Positions 36,694 through 46,081 are shown, counted from the first letter of the stretch. The stretch is DNA of 57,252 bases from Phascolarctobacterium sp. (GCA_017457085.1 JAFTID010000039.1:1-57252), one strand, 5' to 3'. Notes: generated by a model not told the origin, from the sequence alone. Made by a program: numbers and translations.

Positions 36694-37767
36694 TTACTTA
36701 TACTTCTCTACCATTTGTCCAAATTCCTGCTTCAATTCGTCCCGCAGTTCTTGAGGCTGCAGCACTTCGCATGCAGTGCAGAATTGCTTTGCAAAAACCT
36801 TTGCTCCGTCAATGGCAGTTCTTACGGTAAAAATTACGTTGTCTTTATCGTCAGCAAGCTCTCTAATTTCTGCGGCATCACCAAAGGTGTCCCAAATATA
36901 ATTGAGAATGGACTTGCTGGCTTTAAATTTCACACGCTTTACTTCGCCATTAAACATTTTCAAATGGTCACGAACATAGCTTGTCAATTCAAAATAACCT
37001 TTGTCAGTATAACCTTCCATTTCTTTTAATGGAGCACGCTTGGAATTTTCTACAATATCAATTTTGGTTATTCTGTCCAATCTGTAGTGTCTTAAATTTT
37101 TATATTCGTAGGTGCTGCCAATAACATAAAAGTTGCCGTCATTACAAATAACTTCGTATGGATTTATGGTGTATCTGCCATCCTCCGCTTTCTTTTGGTA
37201 ACGGGGGACTAATTCTCCTTTCACGCCCAAATCGTTATAAACGAATTTGACTTGCTTATTTTCTTTGATAGCATCATAAATGACTTCTAAATTATAGGAT
37301 AAGTCCATGTTGTTGGTACGAATATAGTTCTCGACCAAACCAACGCCCTTATTTAAATTGTTATACTCACTACTTAACTCATTCAGTTTTCCTAAAAGTT
37401 CTTTAGCTTGTTTGGCTGGCAAGAATTTTGCTGTAGCAATACTGCTTGCCAACATTTTTAATTCTAAGTCATCAAAGGTTTTGCCTACTAGGTAAACCCC
37501 ACCATTTTTACCATCTGCTATATTATATTTAAAATTCTCTTTTAAAAGTTTGATATTATTCCCTACTGTTGTTCTAGTAGGTTTCTGTTTAAGGTTAAAC
37601 TCTTTTTGAACTTTTACAGCAATAGCCTCACGAGTTAAGGGATGGTCTGCATCAGAATATTTTTCTAAAACTTTAAGGACGCATAAGATAAGCGCTCTCC
37701 CAATTCCGTATCCAGAACTTTCGTTTTCAGTATCAACTTCACTTTGTTTAACTTTTTCTTCTGCCAT
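36694..37767 (-). CDS. WYL-domain transcriptional regulator
   Basis: A 357-residue regulator with an N-terminal winged helix (about 20-85, LILCVLKVLEKYSDADHPLTREAI, KPTRTTVGNNIKLLKENF) and a WYL domain (about 140-260: AIKENKQVKFVYNDL, INPYEVICNDGNFYVIGSTYEYKNLRHYRLDRI in two parts), plus a C-terminal WCX-like region. WYL proteins bind a ligand, possibly a nucleic acid, and often control phage-defence genes. It is followed by the PD-(D/E)XK-like gene. A promoter (TTGTTA, 16 bp, TAAAAT) lies at about 37800-37827. Confidence 0.88.
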   Translation of the reverse strand: MAEEKVKQSEVDTENESSGYGIGRALILCVLKVLEKYSDADHPLTREAIAVKVQKEFNLKQKPTRTTVGNNIKLLKENFKYNIADGKNGGVYLVGKTFDDLELKMLASSIATAKFLPAKQAKELLGKLNELSSEYNNLNKGVGLVENYIRTNNMDLSYNLEVIYDAIKENKQVKFVYNDLGVKGELVPRYQKKAEDGRYTINPYEVICNDGNFYVIGSTYEYKNLRHYRLDRITKIDIVENSKRAPLKEMEGYTDKGYFELTSYVRDHLKMFNGEVKRVKFKASKSILNYIWDTFGDAAEIRELADDKDNVIFTVRTAIDGAKVFAKQFCTACEVLQPQELRDELKQEFGQMVEKYK

Positions 37768-37863
37768 AGTACCACTCCTTAAATGTAAAGTAGTTATTTA
37801 TATTTTATCATACTCAAAATCAATAACAATAAGCATAACCATTATGGCTACGCCTATTTAAAT

Positions 37864-39060
37864 TTAGGGGACGAGCAAAAGCTCTTCGCTTTGCTGCAGA
37901 TTACGGACTGTAGCAGGCAGTTTTAATTTAGAGAAGAAATCAAAGTTTTCTAAATGCATTGGTATAACCATTGTCTGCTCTCTTTCTTTGCTACATATCT
38001 CTACCATTTTCTTTATATCATCCGCAGAAGCGTGTCCCCCACTATGTAATTGAATAAATCTGTTTCCCCATAAGGTTTGTAATTTTTGCAGTTCCTGTTT
38101 TTTTGTAATGTACCCATCCCACAAAGAATATATCAAAACACTCTCTTGTCCATATTTTTTGTAGAAGGCTTCCGCAAAATCCAGTTGGCTCATTCGCAAG
38201 GCAATTACTAAACCTTGAGGATATTTAACTTGATGAATTGGATTCTTATAAAAATCACTTTTACTATTTTCTGCAACAATTTTAAAGATTTCTTTCTGAA
38301 AGTTATCTGCACAAAAAGCTTTCTTTGTCAGCTTGGCTGCACTGGACATACTAAGCAGGCTATCAATGTTTGTAGAAGAACCAAGATATAAAATATATCT
38401 GTGTTCATTACAGATATCTATTGCTTTTTCGCGAAGCTCTTTTTCAGAAATAGTTTCATCTTCTCGGCTAAGCATAGTTCCTTCTGTTATGATAACGTCT
38501 ACCTTTCCAACATATTTTTCTAAGGTCGTATATAAAGCCTTACCTGTGTACCCATGGCTACGAAAATCTCCAGTAAAAAATATCTTTTTGCCAGCAACTG
38601 TAATCAGGTACGCTAAAGCATCGAAGGCAGAATGGTCTACACGAATAGGTCTAACTGTAAAAGCGCCAATTTGAAAATCTTTCCCAAAATCTTCATAAGA
38701 AAAAAGTTTAGCATTTTCTAATCTATCTATGGTTTTATCATCACTAGCTAACAATTTTGCTCTTTTTAATCTATCATAAATAGTCAAGCCAATTTCTTGA
38801 CTAACCTTACTCATATAAACAGGAACTTCTGGAAGTAAATACTTCAATAAACCAATGTGGTCTCCATGATAATGAGTTATCAAGACACCATCACATTGTT
38901 CTTTGCCAATTGTAACTCCATCAATATTAGGATTAGGCTCTACTCCTTCGTACTCTAACTCTGCTCCCAAATCTATAATCAATCTATGTTCATTGAAAAT
39001 AATTTCAGTTATGCCCCCACCAATGCGTTCAGGATTTTTGTGAAATTTGATACTTAACAT
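37864..39060 (-). CDS. MBL-fold metallohydrolase, RNase J-like
   Basis: A 398-residue metallo-beta-lactamase-fold protein. Metal motifs: THYHGDHIG (HxHxDH), RVDHSAFDAL, FFTGDFRSHG and, near the C-terminus, LHSGGHASADDI, an order close to the RNase J/beta-CASP group. It may cut RNA or DNA, or act on a small phosphoester. It is distinct from the housekeeping RNase J in length and sits in the accessory region upstream of the WYL gene. The start ATG 39060 has only a weak GAGAAGAG site. Confidence 0.8.
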   Translation of the reverse strand: MLSIKFHKNPERIGGGITEIIFNEHRLIIDLGAELEYEGVEPNPNIDGVTIGKEQCDGVLITHYHGDHIGLLKYLLPEVPVYMSKVSQEIGLTIYDRLKRAKLLASDDKTIDRLENAKLFSYEDFGKDFQIGAFTVRPIRVDHSAFDALAYLITVAGKKIFFTGDFRSHGYTGKALYTTLEKYVGKVDVIITEGTMLSREDETISEKELREKAIDICNEHRYILYLGSSTNIDSLLSMSSAAKLTKKAFCADNFQKEIFKIVAENSKSDFYKNPIHQVKYPQGLVIALRMSQLDFAEAFYKKYGQESVLIYSLWDGYITKKQELQKLQTLWGNRFIQLHSGGHASADDIKKMVEICSKEREQTMVIPMHLENFDFFSKLKLPATVRNLQQSEELLLVP

Positions 39061-39191
39061 GCTCTTCTCGCTTTCAGTAATTTTTTGTCCAACATCTCAA
39101 CCCTGTGCTTATGCACAGCTTTAACTCTTACAATAAAAAATATGCTAGCCATAACGATATTTTTACAATACTTGCCGTAAGCATTCCTAAC

Positions 39192-39752
39192 TCATAACTT
39201 GACATCAATATACACCTTTTTATTACCTTTCATTAAAATTCCGCAACCAAACCAAGTATTGCGCATCCCTTCCAAAAACTCTTCAGTAATAGGATATCCA
39301 GATGCATCTGGTATAACAGAATCTATCCCACAATAAGGGCAAAGTGCAAATTTATAGTCTAGTCCATATTTGCTATTATAAATTTCACTTGCATCAAAAA
39401 TACGACCACAGTGAAAGCATCCACACTTTTTACTATTTAAAACAGCTTTAATATTATTATCGCTCCACTTATGAGCTAAACGATAATCTATGTAAATTAG
39501 ATTCCTTTTGGCAATTTCAAGTCCCTTTTCAGCAGCTTGCAAACACCAGAATTTAGCAGCTGACATATCTTTCTTTACCCCTAGCCCTACAAAATAACAT
39601 TTACATAAAGCATACATAGCCTTCAAATGTCCAAGCTCTGCAGCTTCCCTAAACAACTTAACCATTTCCTCCATGGTACTTTTTGTTCTTACCCCGTTAT
39701 AAAGAATAACTCCCTTACGATAAAATTCATCAGCTTTAGACAATTTATTCAT
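39192..39752 (-). CDS. Sel1-repeat protein with C-terminal zinc-ribbon domain
   Basis: A 186-residue protein: one or two Sel1 repeats (about 30-100, HLKAMYALCKCYFVGLGVKKDMSA) joined to a zinc-ribbon domain with CFHCGRIF and, 20 residues later, CPYCGIDSVIPDASGYPITEEF. The zinc domain occurs alone in many small cytoplasmic proteins of unknown role. The fusion may tether it to Sel1 partners. It lies in the accessory region; GGAAG precedes the ATG. Confidence 0.8.
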   Translation of the reverse strand: MNKLSKADEFYRKGVILYNGVRTKSTMEEMVKLFREAAELGHLKAMYALCKCYFVGLGVKKDMSAAKFWCLQAAEKGLEIAKRNLIYIDYRLAHKWSDNNIKAVLNSKKCGCFHCGRIFDASEIYNSKYGLDYKFALCPYCGIDSVIPDASGYPITEEFLEGMRNTWFGCGILMKGNKKVYIDVKL

Positions 39753-39856
39753 AAAAACACTTCCTTTGTTTAAAAGTTAATATAATTCAATAAAACAAAA
39801 TTTAGTGCAACTATATATTTAGTTGTCAAAGAACATCTCTTTCCTCTCTTTGATTA

Positions 39857-39903
39857 TATAATAGAAAAAGCGATGCTCGAATTTTTGAGCACCGCTTCAT
39901 TAT
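39857..39903 (-). terminator. Hairpin repeat, copy 2, terminator after the 228-residue protein gene
   Basis: AAGCGATGCTC/GAGCACCGCTT arms (39868-39878, 39887-39897) followed in minus-strand sense by TTTTCTATTATATA. It is 57 bp past the stop of the 39960-40646 gene and matches copy 1 at 34585-34631. Confidence 0.75.
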
Positions 39904-39959
39904 TTTAAAAATTTTTAATTTTTTCGACAAATCTTCTAACAAGTTAGACAGTTAACCCC

Positions 39960-40646
39960 TCACCTCATCGAGAACAAGGACTCTTGGAAATGTTGACCAG
40001 ATATTTTTCCCAAGAAGAAGAATTTTTGCCATTTGGATAAAGCACTATCTTTCAAAGGTCGTCTTAACCATTTGAACGCTAAGCTTTGCGAATCAAAAAG
40101 TAGCACGCCAACGTTCATTTCAGTAAAAAGGTCTAGCTTTTCTGCAAGCAGTTCTTCTTCCTCGAAGGGCATAACTGCTACCACGTAGTTGGCAAAGGCT
40201 TTGTACATAGTCGCTTGGAGTAATGCACGCTTCCAGCTGGTAGCCTTCACTTCAAACGCCCAGATGTTATCGTTCTCTTGCACAAAATTTTCAGAAAGAA
40301 AATACAAGTTCTTGCGCTTAACGATAAAATTATTTGCCTTTAATTCTTTTAGCACACGATTAAAGGCAGCATCTGCAATGCTGGTTCGCTCTTTAAGGTA
40401 CTCTTTCGTTCTACCGGAATTATATTTTAAAAGTGAAAGCACAAGGCTACCGTTTTCTAAAGAAGAAAGTCTGGAAAAATCATAAGTGCCAAGCATTTTC
40501 TCGTAGGGGAAGCAAATAAAATCTGCGCTACCCTGCTGGCACATTACTTCTCTATAAACCAGTTCATAGGAAGGCAGCTCTTTAAGCAAATTAGATTTCA
40601 AGGTATGTTCAAAAGCATCAAGCACTTCAAATTCCATATTTTCCAT
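39960..40646 (-). CDS. Putative PD-(D/E)XK-like protein with inserted winged helix
   Basis: A 228-residue protein I cannot assign to a family. QQGSADFICFPYE (Asp) near residue 42 and IWAFEVKATSWKRALLQATMYKAF (Glu-x-Lys, about 135-140; only partly quoted motif is EVKA) match the order of a PD-(D/E)XK core. Between them, residues 65-120 look like a winged helix (GSLVLSLLKYNSGRTKEYL, ADAAFNRVLKELKANNFI). ATG 40646 follows GGAGG by seven bases. It could be a nuclease or a DNA-binding regulator with a dead nuclease fold. Confidence 0.5.
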   Translation of the reverse strand: MENMEFEVLDAFEHTLKSNLLKELPSYELVYREVMCQQGSADFICFPYEKMLGTYDFSRLSSLENGSLVLSLLKYNSGRTKEYLKERTSIADAAFNRVLKELKANNFIVKRKNLYFLSENFVQENDNIWAFEVKATSWKRALLQATMYKAFANYVVAVMPFEEEELLAEKLDLFTEMNVGVLLFDSQSLAFKWLRRPLKDSALSKWQKFFFLGKISGQHFQESLFSMR

Positions 40647-40737
40647 TTGCAAGCCTCCCCTCTAGAAAAATTCTTCTTTTTTATATTATAACATTCTTAA
40701 GATTAATAACAAATTTTATTTTGCATGCTTATGCAAA

Positions 40738-40768
40738 AAATCCTGTAAGCTTTATGCCTACAGGATTT
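40738..40768 (-). terminator. Terminator of the P1 peptidase gene
   Basis: Arms AAATCCTGTA and TACAGGATTT (40738-40747, 40759-40768), with T-runs on both sides, so it may work in both directions. Confidence 0.85.
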
Positions 40769-40773
40769 CTTTT

Positions 40774-41817
40774 TTATTTAGGGCAATTTGCCAAATATTC
40801 TTCGTCAGAAATTTTAGAATCGCGCACTGCACGCAGGATTGCTTCTTGCATTACTTCCGCCGCCAAGGTGCCAATAGCGTTTACGTCAGCTTTAACTTTG
40901 CCTAAAGATACTGCATAAATTGAATCGCCATCATACAAAGTTCCAACAGGATAAATGCAACGAGCATAAGCGTTTTGTGTCATAGAAGCAACTTTTGTCA
41001 GCTGCGCTCTGTCCAAATCTGCATTGGTAAGGATTGCTCCAATGGTTGTGTTTTTATGAGCCAAGGAAGGCACGCCAAATTTATAAACTTCGTTGCGAAT
41101 ATCTGCAAAGGCAGTGCGGTCTTCGTTCCACAAGCCGGCAATCTTTTCGCCAGTTTTGGGATCATAGATATCGCCACAAGCATTCAGGATTACAATTGCC
41201 GCCAGCTTCACATCGCCAAGCTGTACTGCGTAAACGCCCATACCAGCTTTGGTCGCACGTTCCATACTGTAATAAGTGCCTACAGTTGCACCAACGCCTG
41301 CACCGTACAAACCACTTTTAATTTCCGGGCGCTTCATTGCATTTTCGCAAGCCTTGTAAGCCATCTTGGGACCGGGGCGAACATCAGGTCTGCCATACGC
41401 CAAGTCAAAAATATCACTTTGCACTACGATGGGCACCAAAGACACACCTGTATCGTAGCCAATGCCGTGTTCTTCAAGGTACTGCATTACGCCATCACTT
41501 GCGCCCAAACCGTAAGCACTGCCACCGCCCAAAACTACTGCATTCAGCGGAGTGGGATTGGTAGTAGGTGCGATAACGGGAGTTTCGCGAGAAGCAGGCC
41601 CGCCGCCACTAATTTCCACGCCAGCCATTACGCCTTTGGGGAAAATCATAACGGTTACGCCAGTTTTTGCCTTGTGATCTTCAACAGTACCAATGTAAGC
41701 GTCTTCAATAGTGTTTACAGGAATTTCTTTATAGGGGCGTTCAGCCGCCAAAGCGGTACCGACGCCTGCGAGCATTCCCAGCATTGCCAAGGCAGCAGCA
41801 ATTTTTTTAAATTTCAT
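40774..41817 (-). CDS. P1 (DmpA) family peptidase, exported
   Basis: A 347-residue N-terminal-nucleophile hydrolase of the S58 family (DmpA-type aminopeptidase). A signal peptide covers about residues 1-24 (MKFKKIAAALAMLGMLAGVG, then TALAA). The self-processing site is probably before the threonine in HKNTTIGAIL, and SGGGPASRET and VLGGGSAYGLGASDG line the active site. In a two-membrane Negativicute it would be periplasmic. ATG 41817 follows GGAGG by eight bases. Confidence 0.9.
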   Translation of the reverse strand: MKFKKIAAALAMLGMLAGVGTALAAERPYKEIPVNTIEDAYIGTVEDHKAKTGVTVMIFPKGVMAGVEISGGGPASRETPVIAPTTNPTPLNAVVLGGGSAYGLGASDGVMQYLEEHGIGYDTGVSLVPIVVQSDIFDLAYGRPDVRPGPKMAYKACENAMKRPEIKSGLYGAGVGATVGTYYSMERATKAGMGVYAVQLGDVKLAAIVILNACGDIYDPKTGEKIAGLWNEDRTAFADIRNEVYKFGVPSLAHKNTTIGAILTNADLDRAQLTKVASMTQNAYARCIYPVGTLYDGDSIYAVSLGKVKADVNAIGTLAAEVMQEAILRAVRDSKISDEEYLANCPK

Positions 41818-41935
41818 TTGAGTTACCTCCGTTGCTAAAATTTTGGAACTAGCCAAATATCTTGCACGACGTTGAACACGTCTTACCGACATTGTAACAC
41901 AATTTTTTCAAAATAAAAGTACCTTTAAAAAATAT

Positions 41936-41965
41936 ACAGCCCACTCTAAAACTAGAGTGAGCTGT
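41936..41965 (-). terminator. Terminator of the metG-tatD segment
   Basis: Arms ACAGCCCACTCTA and TAGAGTGAGCTGT (41936-41948, 41953-41965), followed by ATATTTTTT in minus-strand sense. Confidence 0.85.
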
Positions 41966-41970
41966 TAAAA

Positions 41971-42750
41971 TCATTTTATTTTTTTGAACAAACGCTTTAC
42001 GTTGGCAGTAGTCTGTGCTGCCAGTTCGTCAAAGTCTACGCCTAAAACTTCCGCCGCATTACGTGCAGTAAGCTCCACGTAGCCGGGATTATTGCGTTTG
42101 CCACGATAGGGCACGGGAGTAAGATAGGGGCAATCTGTTTCAAAGAGAATCAAGTCACGGGGAACAAATTGCATTACTTCGCGCACCTTTTGTGCGTTTT
42201 TGTAGGTGGAGGTTCCACCAAAACCAAAGTAGTAGCCACGTTTTGCCAGTTCATTCGCCATTTCCACAGAGCCAGAATAGCAATGGAACACAGCTTGCAC
42301 GCCAGTTACTTCTTTTTGGAACATTTCCAGCATATCACCATGAGCATCGCGGTCATGGATGATGATGGGCAAGTCAAATTGTTTTGCCAAATCTATCTGC
42401 TCCATAAAAACGCGCTTTTGTACTTCTTTAGGCTCGTTCTCTTTCCAGTAGTAGTCCAAGCCAATTTCGCCAATGGCAACTACCTTCGGGTGAACAGCCC
42501 ACGCCGCTAGCATATCCAAATAGTTGGCAGGCATTCCAGTTAAGTTTTCCGGATGCCAACCTACTGCAGCGTAGATGAAGTCATATTTTTCAGCCAGCTC
42601 TACGGCAAAAGCACTGCTTTCTGCATCACAACCGGGGTTAACGATACCGTCAAGCTCCGCTTGCAAATTGGTAATCAGCTCGTGCCTGTCGCTGGTAAAG
42701 TAGTCAGAGTCTAAGTGGGCATGGGAATCCCACAATCCAGTTCTGCTCAT
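41971..42750 (-). CDS. tatD: TatD family metal-dependent hydrolase (DNase)
   Basis: A 259-residue TIM-barrel hydrolase, YabD of Bacillus. Metal motifs: DSHAHLDSDYF, VAIGEIGLDYYW, IIHDRDAHGDMLE, FHCYSGSVEMA and LFETDCPYLTP. TatD proteins have 3'-5' exonuclease activity and roles in DNA repair are proposed. It follows metG by two bases. Confidence 0.95.
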   Translation of the reverse strand: MSRTGLWDSHAHLDSDYFTSDRHELITNLQAELDGIVNPGCDAESSAFAVELAEKYDFIYAAVGWHPENLTGMPANYLDMLAAWAVHPKVVAIGEIGLDYYWKENEPKEVQKRVFMEQIDLAKQFDLPIIIHDRDAHGDMLEMFQKEVTGVQAVFHCYSGSVEMANELAKRGYYFGFGGTSTYKNAQKVREVMQFVPRDLILFETDCPYLTPVPYRGKRNNPGYVELTARNAAEVLGVDFDELAAQTTANVKRLFKKIK

Positions 42751-42752
42751 AA

Positions 42753-44705
42753 TTATTTTACGCGGCTACCGCTTGCCATACCAGGAGCATCTGCCAAAAC
42801 AAGGTTGCCGTTGCCATCGGAAGCAGCCAAAAGCATACCGAAGGATTCAATACCAAAGAGTTTTGCAGGAGCAAGGTTAGCAATTACGATTACGTTGCGA
42901 CCGATGAGAGCTTCCGGTTCGTAGTATTGAGCAATACCACTTACGATGGTGCGTTCTTCTTCGCCAATCATAACTTGCAGTTTCAAAAGTTTTTTGGATT
43001 TTTTAACTTTTTCTGCAGCTTTAACGGTGCCTACGCGCAAATCGATTTTTTCAAAAGCATCAATGGTGATTTCTTCTTTGATGGGTTCCATTTCAACTTT
43101 CGGCTCTTCCACTGCGGGAGCGGGAACTTCCACTTTAGCTTCATAGCGTTTGCCACCAATAATGGTAGCGCCGTCTTCTGCGATTTCAATACGCGGATAG
43201 AGGGGGTCACCTTTTTGAACTTTGGTGCCTTCCATTTTGCCAAATACTGCATCAGCAAGGAGGAATTCTGCAGGAACTTCCAAGCCAAGTTGGGTGTAAA
43301 TTTTCGGGCTGGTGGACGGAATGAAGGGAGCAACCAGGATTGCTACAACGCGCAGGGTTTCTGCCAAATTGTACATAACGGTTTGCAGGCGAGCTGCTTT
43401 TGCTTCGTCTTTTGCCAAAATCCACGGACCAGTTTCGTCAATGTATTTGTTAGCGCGGCTAATGAGTGCCCAAACGCCTTTAATAGCGCTATTGATTTCC
43501 ATAGCGTCCATATCTTTTTCGAAATTAGCTACGGTGCTGTTCACGAGAGCAATCAAATCTTCGTCAACTGCTTCGCTTACGCCAGCGTTAGTTACTACGC
43601 CGCCGTGATATTTTTCAATCATGCTAACAGTTCTGTGGAGCAGGTTGCCAAGGTCGTTAGCAAGGTCAGAGTTAATACGGGTGATAAGTGCGTCGCGGGA
43701 GAAGTTGCCGTCATTACCGAATACGATTTCGCGGAGCAGGAAGTAACGGATAGCATCAGCGCCAAATTCGTCAATAAGAGCCAAGGGGTCAATAACATTG
43801 CCTTTGGATTTGGACATTTTGTCGCCGTCGATTACCAGCCAGCCGTGACCGTAAACTTTTTGCGGCAGTTCTACACCCATAGCTTTGAGCATGATGGGCC
43901 AGATGATAGTGTGGAAACGCACGATTTCTTTACCAACAAGGTGCAAGGATGCAGGCCAGAATTTGTTGAACATTGCATCATCAGTGCCGTATTTAATACC
44001 GGTCAAGTAGTTGAGCAACGCATCGAACCAAACATAAACAACGTGTTTTTTGTCGAAGGGTACAGGAATACCCCAGTCAAAGGTGGTACGGGTAATGCAC
44101 AAATCCTCCAAGCCTTGTTTTACGAAGTTAATCATTTCGTTACGACGGCTTGCCGGTTGGATGAAGTTGGGGTTTTCTTCAATAAATTGCAGCCACCAAT
44201 CTTGGTATTTGGAAAGTTTGAAGAAGTAACTTTCTTCTTGCATTTTTTCTACAGGGCGACCACAGTCCGGGCATTTGCCATCTACCAATTGGCGTTCCAG
44301 CCAATAGGATTCGCAGGGTACGCAGTAGAGACCTTCGTAGTTCTTTTTATAGATGTCGCCTTGTTCAAAAATTTTGGTCAAAACATCTTGAACAACTTTG
44401 TGGTGGCGTTCTTCACTGGTACGGATGAAATCGTTGTTGGAAATGTTCAGTTCATTCCACAGTTGTTTAAAGTTAGCAATGATAGCATCAACGTATTCAA
44501 TGGGGGTAATGCCTTTTTCTTGAGCTTTGCGTTGAATTTTGAGGCCATGTTCGTCACTACCGGTGAGGAAGAAAACGTCTTCACCTTTTGCGCGGTGGAA
44601 ACGAGCCAAGGTATCTGCAATAGTGGTGCAGTATGCGTGACCAATGTGCAGTTTGTCACTGGGGTAGTAAATGGGGGTAGTAATATAATAAGTCGGTTTA
44701 GTCAT
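42753..44705 (-). CDS. metG: Methionyl-tRNA synthetase
   Basis: A 650-residue class I synthetase. HIGH-type motif YPSDKLHIGHAYCTT, the zinc knuckle with CVPCESYW and CPDCGRPV, and KMSKSKGNV are present. The C-terminal EMAPII-like tRNA-binding domain (about 550-650) has FEKIDLRVGTV and IVSGIAQYY. The ATG overlaps the rsmI stop by four bases. Order rsmI-metG-tatD matches yabC-metS-yabD of Bacillus. Confidence 0.97.
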   Translation of the reverse strand: MTKPTYYITTPIYYPSDKLHIGHAYCTTIADTLARFHRAKGEDVFFLTGSDEHGLKIQRKAQEKGITPIEYVDAIIANFKQLWNELNISNNDFIRTSEERHHKVVQDVLTKIFEQGDIYKKNYEGLYCVPCESYWLERQLVDGKCPDCGRPVEKMQEESYFFKLSKYQDWWLQFIEENPNFIQPASRRNEMINFVKQGLEDLCITRTTFDWGIPVPFDKKHVVYVWFDALLNYLTGIKYGTDDAMFNKFWPASLHLVGKEIVRFHTIIWPIMLKAMGVELPQKVYGHGWLVIDGDKMSKSKGNVIDPLALIDEFGADAIRYFLLREIVFGNDGNFSRDALITRINSDLANDLGNLLHRTVSMIEKYHGGVVTNAGVSEAVDEDLIALVNSTVANFEKDMDAMEINSAIKGVWALISRANKYIDETGPWILAKDEAKAARLQTVMYNLAETLRVVAILVAPFIPSTSPKIYTQLGLEVPAEFLLADAVFGKMEGTKVQKGDPLYPRIEIAEDGATIIGGKRYEAKVEVPAPAVEEPKVEMEPIKEEITIDAFEKIDLRVGTVKAAEKVKKSKKLLKLQVMIGEEERTIVSGIAQYYEPEALIGRNVIVIANLAPAKLFGIESFGMLLAASDGNGNLVLADAPGMASGSRVK

Positions 44706-45565
44706 TCTGAAATCCCTTCTCCTTCTGAAATAAGTTGATTATATAGTTCCCTTTTGGGGATTCTACGTTTTTTTGCAACCTGCGCCAAGGCAGTCTTTTT
44801 ATCTACGCCACTGGCGATAAGTTGTTTTACCTCGTCCAAGGGGTCAAGCTCTTCTTCTGTTTCAGGAGCCTTGCCCTCGCCGGGTGCAAGCACTAAGCAG
44901 AACTCTCCGCGAGGCGCTTGTTCTTCAAGCCACGCCAAACAGCTAGAGACGGTGCCACGGTAAAATTCTTCGTGCAATTTGGTAAGCTCCCGCGCCGCAG
45001 CCATAGGTCTATCGCCCCAACATTCTAAAATGTCTTGGAGTACTTCCTTGATGCGGTGAGGTGCTTCGTACAAAATAATGGTTGCAGGAATGTGCTGCCA
45101 CAGTTCTAACTGTTCCTTACGATTACGTCTGCTCTTTGGCAAAAAACCTCCGAAGAAAAACGGGTAAGCCGGAAGACCAGAGGCGATAAGGGCACAAAGA
45201 GCTGCGTTAGCCCCGGGGACGGGCACTACTCTTACGCCTGCTTCGATAGCTTCCTTCGCCAAAGCTTCGCCGGGATCAGCAATGCCGGGGAAGCCCGCGT
45301 CACTTACGAGAGCAATGTTCTTGCCGTCAAGGAGCTGCTCCAAAAGATAAGCGCCTTGCTTTTCCTTGCTGTGTTCATCGTAACGCACCAAGCGACCTTT
45401 AATTTCAAAGTGGTTTAACAGTTGCAGGGTATGACGAGTGTCTTCTGCCGCAATGATATCTGCTTCGCGAAGCATCCTTATTGCGCGAGGGGTCATATCC
45501 TCCAAATTTCCGATAGGCGTAGCGCACAAGTACAGAGTTCCGTATGAAGTTTTTTCTGTTGTCAC
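44702..45565 (-). CDS. rsmI: 16S rRNA (cytidine1402-2'-O)-methyltransferase
   Basis: A 287-residue SAM enzyme of the tetrapyrrole-methylase fold. Signatures: LYLCATPIGNLEDMTPRAI, IAAEDTRHTLQLLNHF, LVSDAGFPGIADPG and PGANAALCALIASGLP. The C-terminus has a short HTH-like tail (GVDKKTALAQVAKKRRIPKRELY). The start is taken as GTG 45565 with GGAGG seven bases upstream; longer in-frame starts have no family match. Confidence 0.94.
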   Translation of the reverse strand: MTTEKTSYGTLYLCATPIGNLEDMTPRAIRMLREADIIAAEDTRHTLQLLNHFEIKGRLVRYDEHSKEKQGAYLLEQLLDGKNIALVSDAGFPGIADPGEALAKEAIEAGVRVVPVPGANAALCALIASGLPAYPFFFGGFLPKSRRNRKEQLELWQHIPATIILYEAPHRIKEVLQDILECWGDRPMAAARELTKLHEEFYRGTVSSCLAWLEEQAPRGEFCLVLAPGEGKAPETEEELDPLDEVKQLIASGVDKKTALAQVAKKRRIPKRELYNQLISEGEGISE

Positions 45566-45652
45566 GGCTTCGCCTCCTTCGGTTTTGCGGTCAGCGCACA
45601 CTGACCCATAATATAAATATTTTATCACAAGGTAGTTTTTATAACAACAAAA

Positions 45653-45680
45653 AGCAGGCAAACTAAACGGTCTGCCTGCT
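45653..45680 (-). terminator. Terminator of hicAB
   Basis: Arms AGCAGGCA and TGCCTGCT (45653-45660, 45673-45680), followed by TTTTTGTTG in minus-strand sense. Confidence 0.8.
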
Positions 45681-45697
45681 AAAATATTATTTTATAT

Positions 45698-46081
45698 TTA
45701 TTTGCTCAACAAGATTTGTTTCTGTCCAGCAACGTAAGCTAAAGAATTTGCAACATACTGATTCAAACTTAAGCCTTCCATTTTAGATTGTTCTGAAATA
45801 GTTTTATGCAATGTTTTCGGAATCCTGACAACAAACTTACCACTGTATTTAGCAGCATCAGTAGGTTCTGGAATAGACAAATCATTTGCCAACATATAAG
45901 TAAGCCATTCTTCTTTAGCTTCTTTGATATTCTCCAATGCTTCAGCGATAGTTTCGCCGTCACTCATGCAGCCTTTTAATAACGGAATCTCTACTAAATA
46001 TCCACCACCGTCTTCAACTGCGATTTCTGTAATTTGAGTGGGATATTTTAAGTTCATATAATATTCTAAGTTTTTCTCCAT
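45698..46081 (-). CDS. hicB: HicB family antitoxin
   Basis: A 127-residue antitoxin. The N-terminal degenerate RNase H-like domain has YLVEIPLLKGCMSDGETIAEALENIKEA in two parts; the C-terminal 45 residues (GKFVVRIPKTLHKTISEQS, LSLNQYVANSL) form a ribbon-helix-helix DNA-binding domain, so it can repress its own operon. It follows hicA by 26 bp. Confidence 0.92.
   Translation of the reverse strand: MEKNLEYYMNLKYPTQITEIAVEDGGGYLVEIPLLKGCMSDGETIAEALENIKEAKEEWLTYMLANDLSIPEPTDAAKYSGKFVVRIPKTLHKTISEQSKMEGLSLNQYVANSLAYVAGQKQILLSK

Noticed and set aside
42927-44738. A 603-codon plus-strand reading frame opposite metG
   Set aside because: It is the mirror of a clear methionyl-tRNA synthetase gene, is rich in Phe/Asn/Val from antisense codon use, and has no family motif or ribosome site.
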